From: Gammaproteobacteria bacterium
GTDB taxonomy: Bacteria > Pseudomonadota > Gammaproteobacteria > Chromatiales > Chromatiaceae
Assembly (NCBI GenBank): GCA_013041975.1
Contig: JABDQZ010000181.1
Location: 1-10,218, forward strand
DNA length: 10,218 nt
Direction of reading: 5' to 3'
In this document: one piece after another, positions 6,405 to 10,218 of the stretch
Position numbering within the stretch: position 1 is the first letter of the stretch
Layout: every line of letters begins with the position of its first letter
Made by a program: the position numbers and the translations under genes
Notes under the pieces: generated by a model
The model's input: the letters and a program-made list of their open reading frames with translations, nothing else
Database searches by the model: none
What the model was told of the DNA's origin: nothing

Positions 6405-7250
6405 TTAGTCGGCGTCCAGCAAACTTTCCATGGTGTCGGACAGATCAAACTCGTGAGCCTGATCGAAAAAGTGATTGGCGCCTTCAATAAAAGAGATCTT
6501 AACCCCTTTGGATTGCAGCAGAGCGCGCCACTCCATTGTCAGTCGATTATCACTGGTGCCAATGATGACATGAATCAGGTCTGAATACTTTACGGTCAGT
6601 TCACTGAGTTTTTGCTGATCCCATTGCTTGTATGACAACCAGGCGCTGGAAGTCGATGGATAGGTGTCACAATAGGATAATTTAAATGTATAGAGAGAAT
6701 CGTAACCACTTTTCAGATCATCACGAGCCCACTTCAGGTTCTTTTCATCCACGGGCTCAATTTCATTAGTAAATGGGGACATGCTGATCAAAATCAGCTT
6801 TTCGATTCCATCAGTGCCATAAATATCAAGGTAATTAAGTAAAGTGATGGAACCGGAACTATGGCCGATTAATGTTGGTTTTTTACCCGTTTTTTCAGTA
6901 AGCCAGTCAATCCATTGCTTTATTTCGGCAGCGTCACTCTGACTGGAGTGGGTATGAATCGCTTCGCAGGACATGCTCTGTTGGCGTCGATGCATGCCCA
7001 GTGACAGCGTTGGTGACAGTATACTAAAACCGGATTCGTACAGTGTGTCACCCAGGCGTTTTACCGTGGAAAAATTACGGGTCTGTAAAAAGCCATGCAG
7101 GATAAGTAACGCTTTTTTGTCAGCATCGCCCTCCAGAAAGCTTGCTGAAGCAGCATAGCGTTCACTGGTCTCAAGCTCAATCACCTGGGCAACTACCAAA
7201 ACGGGCAGAAAAAGCAGCATCAGAATAAAAAATTTCATTGTTTTGCTCAT
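6405..7250 (-). CDS. Secreted alpha/beta hydrolase, substrate unknown
   Basis: The 281-residue protein has a signal peptide (FFILMLLFLPVLVVA, cleavage before Gln22) and an alpha/beta hydrolase fold. Landmarks in order: the oxyanion-hole strand LLILHGF (His52-Gly53), the nucleophile elbow GHSSG with Ser131, a strand ending in Asp234 (IGTSDN), and His260 in EGANHFF. These form a plausible Ser-Asp-His triad in correct spacing. Cys95 and Cys194 could form a periplasmic disulfide. No lipobox is seen, so it is probably soluble in the periplasm. The substrate may be an ester, peptide or lipid. The start is either 7250 or, four codons later, 7238; neither has a good ribosome binding site and both keep the signal peptide. 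It lies 7 bases before the GGDEF-EAL gene on the same strand and is very probably in one operon with it. Confidence 0.87.
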   Translation of the reverse strand: MSKTMKFFILMLLFLPVLVVAQVIELETSERYAASASFLEGDADKKALLILHGFLQTRNFSTVKRLGDTLYESGFSILSPTLSLGMHRRQQSMSCEAIHTHSSQSDAAEIKQWIDWLTEKTGKKPTLIGHSSGSITLLNYLDIYGTDGIEKLILISMSPFTNEIEPVDEKNLKWARDDLKSGYDSLYTFKLSYCDTYPSTSSAWLSYKQWDQQKLSELTVKYSDLIHVIIGTSDNRLTMEWRALLQSKGVKISFIEGANHFFDQAHEFDLSDTMESLLDAD

Positions 7251-7431
7251 GATATATTTAATCTTTTTATACTTAATTAGTTAGCGGAACGACGACAAAA
7301 ACCTTTAGAAAAAACGCAGAATTTTCAATTCGATCGTAATTATTGTCCTTATTCTGGAAAAACAGCCCAATTATGTATATTCTGTGCCGTCAATTTGAGC
7401 GGTAGCAATAAAACGGGATTAGCTGAACACG
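7251..7431. other. Divergent intergenic region between the hydrolase and pnt operons
   Basis: This 181-base AT-rich gap must hold promoters in both directions. For pnt, TATATT at 7376-7381 is a possible -10 about 50 bases before the ATG, but no good -35 lies at 16-18 bases. For the hydrolase, the minus strand of 7266-7271 reads TATAAA, only about 15 bases before its ATG, with no convincing -35. I see no terminator, gene or strong inverted repeat here. Confidence 0.5.
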
Positions 7432-8526
7432 ATGAAAATTGGTGTACCAAAAGAACATGTCTCTGGCGAGTGCAGGGTTGCCAGCACGCCGGAAGTCACT
7501 AAGAAGCTGGTATCTAAAGGTTTTGCAGTTCTTGTAGAAGACGGTGCAGGTATCGGTTCACATTACTCCAATGCAGCTTATGAAGAAGCTGGAGCCACGA
7601 TTGTCGATAAGGAGACTGCATTTTCGTCGGATATCGTTGTCAAGGTCAGAAAGCCTACGGTCGAAGAAGTTAACTTGATGCGCGAAGAGGCTACCGGTAT
7701 CGGTTTTATAGAGTCGTGTGAAGATGATGACGTGCACCAAACTATTTTCACTCGAAATATCAGTTATATGGCTATGGAGCAGGTGCCCAGGATTTCACGT
7801 GCCCAGCCCATGGATGCGCTGTCCTCTCAAAGCAATATCGCTGGCTACCGTGCCGTTCTTGAAGCTGCTGTGCATTACGGTCGATTCGTACCCTTGATGA
7901 TGACTTCAGCAGGTTCTGCCAAACCGGCTCGCATCGTTATTCTGGGTGTGGGGGTGGCTGGTTTACAGGCTATTGCAACGGCAAGGCGTCTGGGTGGAGA
8001 CGTTTTTGCGTATGATGTCAGGCCGGAAGTGAACGAGCAGATTCGTTCCCTGGGAGCCAAGCCAATTGAGCTGGATATCGGTGAAAGTGGCAGTGGTGAA
8101 GGTGGTTATGCCAAGGAACTGTCAGAAGAAGCCAAGCAAAAACAGCAGCACTTGCTTGCTGAAGAACTGAAAAAAGCGCATGTCATTATTTCCACCGCCC
8201 TGATTCCCTGTCGTCCGGCACCAACATTAATCACTGAAGATGTTGTCAACAACATGCGTGATGGTTCTGTGATCGTTGACCTGGCTGCTGCCAATGGTGG
8301 TAACTGTCCCTTGACGAAGGCAGATGAAGTGATTGTCCATGACGGCAAGATCATAATTGGTCATACCAACTATCCATCCATGATTGCTGCAGATGCCAGT
8401 GCTTTTTATGCACGTAATATTGCCAACCTGATCGAAATCATGGTCGACAAAACCGATGATGAACTGGTAATGAAAAACTTTGCAGAAGATGAAATTACCG
8501 AGACGGCCCTGGTTAAGGCCTCTTGA
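7432..8526 (+). CDS. pntAa: Proton-translocating NAD(P) transhydrogenase, alpha subunit part 1 (NAD-binding domain I)
   Basis: This is the soluble NAD(H)-binding component of the Re/Si-specific transhydrogenase, which exchanges hydride between NADH and NADP+ driven by the proton gradient. The opening MKIGVPKE is typical of the family. The conserved region around RAQPMDALSSQSNIAGYRAV (123-142) carries residues that contact the nicotinamide. The NAD Rossmann motif is LGVGVAGLQA (171-180), with Asp195 in YDVR binding the ribose. The mobile loop is EGGYAKELSEE (223-233). It has 364 residues, as expected for the split form; in E. coli this domain is fused to the membrane part. The Shine-Dalgarno is weak (GGGA 13 bases before the ATG), but homology fixes the start. 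pntAb follows after 43 bases. Confidence 0.96.
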   Translation: MKIGVPKEHVSGECRVASTPEVTKKLVSKGFAVLVEDGAGIGSHYSNAAYEEAGATIVDKETAFSSDIVVKVRKPTVEEVNLMREEATGIGFIESCEDDDVHQTIFTRNISYMAMEQVPRISRAQPMDALSSQSNIAGYRAVLEAAVHYGRFVPLMMTSAGSAKPARIVILGVGVAGLQAIATARRLGGDVFAYDVRPEVNEQIRSLGAKPIELDIGESGSGEGGYAKELSEEAKQKQQHLLAEELKKAHVIISTALIPCRPAPTLITEDVVNNMRDGSVIVDLAAANGGNCPLTKADEVIVHDGKIIIGHTNYPSMIAADASAFYARNIANLIEIMVDKTDDELVMKNFAEDEITETALVKAS

Positions 8527-8569
8527 ACTCGTCGAAACTGACTGAATAAAGACTTTCCGGAATAATAAA

Positions 8570-8860
8570 ATGCCTGAAACACTTGTTGCTTTATATATCT
8601 TTGTACTGGCCTGCTTTATTGGCTTTTACGTTATCTGGGGTGTCACTCCCTCATTGCATACACCGCTTGTTGCATTGACCAATGCCATTTCCGGCATTGT
8701 CATTGTGGGTGCCTTGCTGGTTACCGGTCTGGAAGAGGCAGGCGGTCTTGCTGAAATCTTCGGTTTCTTTGCCGTGTTACTGGCTTCCATAAATGTATTC
8801 GGCGGTTTTCTGGTCACCAACAGAATGCTGTCCATGTTCAAGAAAAAAGACAGGAAGTGA
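8570..8860 (+). CDS. pntAb: Proton-translocating NAD(P) transhydrogenase, alpha subunit part 2 (membrane)
   Basis: A 96-residue membrane protein with three hydrophobic helices at about 4-23, 33-53 and 61-84, ending in a positively charged cytoplasmic tail (FKKKDRK). The segment YVIWGVTPSLHTPLVALTNAISGIVIVGAL is characteristic: the conserved HTPL and TNAISG stretches are present. It supplies part of the proton channel together with the PntB membrane domain. GGA lies 8 bases before the ATG. It sits between pntAa and pntB in the usual three-gene order, with pntB starting 10 bases after its stop. Confidence 0.96.
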   Translation: MPETLVALYIFVLACFIGFYVIWGVTPSLHTPLVALTNAISGIVIVGALLVTGLEEAGGLAEIFGFFAVLLASINVFGGFLVTNRMLSMFKKKDRK

Positions 8861-8870
8861 GGGCTGATTG

Positions 8871-10218
8871 ATGGAATTATCTGCAAACGGCCAGGCTATC
8901 GCATATCTGATTTCAGCGATCCTGTTTATTTTCGCGCTCAAGGGCCTTACTCACCCAGCATCTGCCCGCAATGGTAATTATTATGGAATGGCTGGTATGG
9001 CTATCGCCATTGTGGCCACCTTGATGGGCACAGAAGTACAGTCTTATGGTTTCATTATCGCCGGTGTAGCCGCTGGTGCTGTTATCGGTTCAGTCATGGC
9101 AGCACGCGTTGAAATGACAGCGATGCCTCAACTGGTTGCGGCACTGCACAGTTTTGTCGGTATGGCGGCCGTATTGGTGGCCATCGGAACCTTCCTTAAC
9201 AAACAGGCTGCCAATGAGCTGAACGCTGTTCTGATGGGAGAATTGTCAGCCGGTATTATCATCGGTGCCATTACTTTCAGTGGTTCTGTCATTGCCTTTG
9301 GCAAGTTGCAGGGACTCATTTCCGGTGCTCCGGTTATCTTCAAGGGGCAACATGCGGTTAATGCCTTGCTGGCGTTGGTTACTATTGGTTTCGGCGTACA
9401 TTTTGCGATGACAGGCAGTATCAATTCACTGGTTATCATGACTGCTCTGGCCTTTATTCTTGGTTTTACCCTGATTATCCCCATCGGTGGTGCCGATATG
9501 CCGGTGATTATCTCCATGCTTAACAGTTATTCGGGTTGGGCAGCAGCAGCGACTGGTTTCACACTGCAAAACAACCTGTTGATTATCGTCGGTGCGATTG
9601 TCGGTTTCTCTGGCGCGATTCTTTCTTACATCATGTGTAAGGCCATGAACCGCTCAATCATCAATGTCGTATTTGGTGGTTTTGGTTCAGAGGCTGGTGG
9701 AGAGTCCAGTGCAGCAGCCCAGGCGGTTCAGAAAGGTGTCAAGTCAGCCTCCATCGAAGATGCTATTTACTGGATGGAAGATGCCAACAAGGTCATTATT
9801 ATTCCGGGCTATGGTATGGCTGTCGCACAGGCACAGCATGCCCTGAAGGAATTCATGGAACTGCTGGAAGCCCGTGGCGTGGAAGTCAAGTTTGCCATTC
9901 ATCCGGTAGCCGGTCGCATGCCGGGCCACATGAACGTGCTGTTGGCCGAAGCCGATATAGACTACGATCATGTACTGGAAATGGATGAGATCAATCCGGA
10001 GTTTCCCACTGCTGATGTAGCGCTGGTGGTTGGTGCCAATGATGTCACTAATCCAGCTGCCAGAACTGACCCAAGCAGCCCTATTTACGGCATGCCGATT
10101 CTGGATGTCGACAAGGCGCGCAATATTTATGTGATCAAGCGTTCCATGAACCCAGGGTATTCCGGAGTTGATAATCTACTCTACTACGAAGACAACTGTT
10201 CTTTGATATTTGGTGATG
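8871..10218 (+). CDS. pntB: Proton-translocating NAD(P) transhydrogenase, beta subunit (3' end beyond the window)
   Basis: The open frame runs from ATG 8871 to the right edge: 449 residues with no stop. PntB provides the main proton-channel helices and the NADP(H)-binding domain III. The first half has about nine hydrophobic helices, including LHSFVGMAAV, whose His93 matches the E. coli His91 implicated in proton translocation, and the GGADMPVIISMLNSYSGWAA stretch (207-226). After a flexible Gly/Ser/Ala linker (about 270-285), domain III shows the NADP Rossmann motif PGYGMAVAQAQ (312-322), HPVAGRMPGHMNV (344-356), GANDVTNPAA (388-397) and KRSMNPGYSGVDN (423-435). GAGGG at 8859-8863, overlapping the pntAb stop, is 7 bases before the ATG, so translation is likely coupled. 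Family members run to about 460 residues, so only the last 10 or so are missing. Confidence 0.96.
   Translation, partial: MELSANGQAIAYLISAILFIFALKGLTHPASARNGNYYGMAGMAIAIVATLMGTEVQSYGFIIAGVAAGAVIGSVMAARVEMTAMPQLVAALHSFVGMAAVLVAIGTFLNKQAANELNAVLMGELSAGIIIGAITFSGSVIAFGKLQGLISGAPVIFKGQHAVNALLALVTIGFGVHFAMTGSINSLVIMTALAFILGFTLIIPIGGADMPVIISMLNSYSGWAAAATGFTLQNNLLIIVGAIVGFSGAILSYIMCKAMNRSIINVVFGGFGSEAGGESSAAAQAVQKGVKSASIEDAIYWMEDANKVIIIPGYGMAVAQAQHALKEFMELLEARGVEVKFAIHPVAGRMPGHMNVLLAEADIDYDHVLEMDEINPEFPTADVALVVGANDVTNPAARTDPSSPIYGMPILDVDKARNIYVIKRSMNPGYSGVDNLLYYEDNCSLIFGD

Noticed and set aside
6398..6487. Upstream ATG giving a 774-residue GGDEF-EAL protein
   Set aside because: It would overlap the hydrolase coding sequence and place 30 non-membrane, unconserved-looking residues before the first helix; the ATG at 6397 fits better.
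9128..9517. A 129-codon minus-strand frame inside pntB
   Set aside because: The plus strand encodes unmistakable PntB membrane helices here; the opposite frame has no recognisable features.

Overview
The window looks like ordinary chromosome from a gammaproteobacterium able to oxidise sulfide. Three things suggest this: a complete flavocytochrome c sulfide dehydrogenase pair (fccA, fccB), the split three-gene proton-translocating transhydrogenase (pntAa, pntAb, pntB), and moderate GC with standard Shine-Dalgarno spacing. No genus can be named from the sequence alone. I see no tRNA, rRNA, CRISPR array, transposase, integrase or phage gene, and no gene-free stretch longer than about 225 bases.

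Region 1 (1-2432), sulfide oxidation. The 5' end of an unidentified minus-strand gene leaves through the left edge. After a 225-base gap with a possible promoter come fccA (diheme cytochrome c, here with a lipoprotein signal) and fccB (Tat-exported flavoprotein), closed by a strong intrinsic terminator with a UUCG tetraloop. Together they would oxidise sulfide in the periplasm and pass electrons to the cytochrome pool.

Region 2 (2433-4166), plus strand. It holds a small secreted Met/Gln-rich coiled-coil protein with a perfect 15-residue tandem repeat, a DsbA-family gene broken by a one-base frameshift, and a single-domain rhodanese. The thiol and sulfur theme of the last two fits the fcc neighbourhood, but a functional link is inference. 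The Met/Gln-rich protein is the least explained gene here and the best candidate for something undescribed.

Region 3 (4163-7250), minus strand. A secreted alpha/beta hydrolase is followed after 7 bases by a membrane-bound sensor with intact GGDEF and EAL domains. This pair converges on the rhodanese gene with a 4-base stop-codon overlap.

Region 4 (7251-10218), plus strand. After a 181-base divergent intergenic gap, pntAa-pntAb-pntB form an operon that exchanges hydride between NAD(H) and NADP(H), coupled to proton movement. pntB runs off the right edge just short of its expected end.
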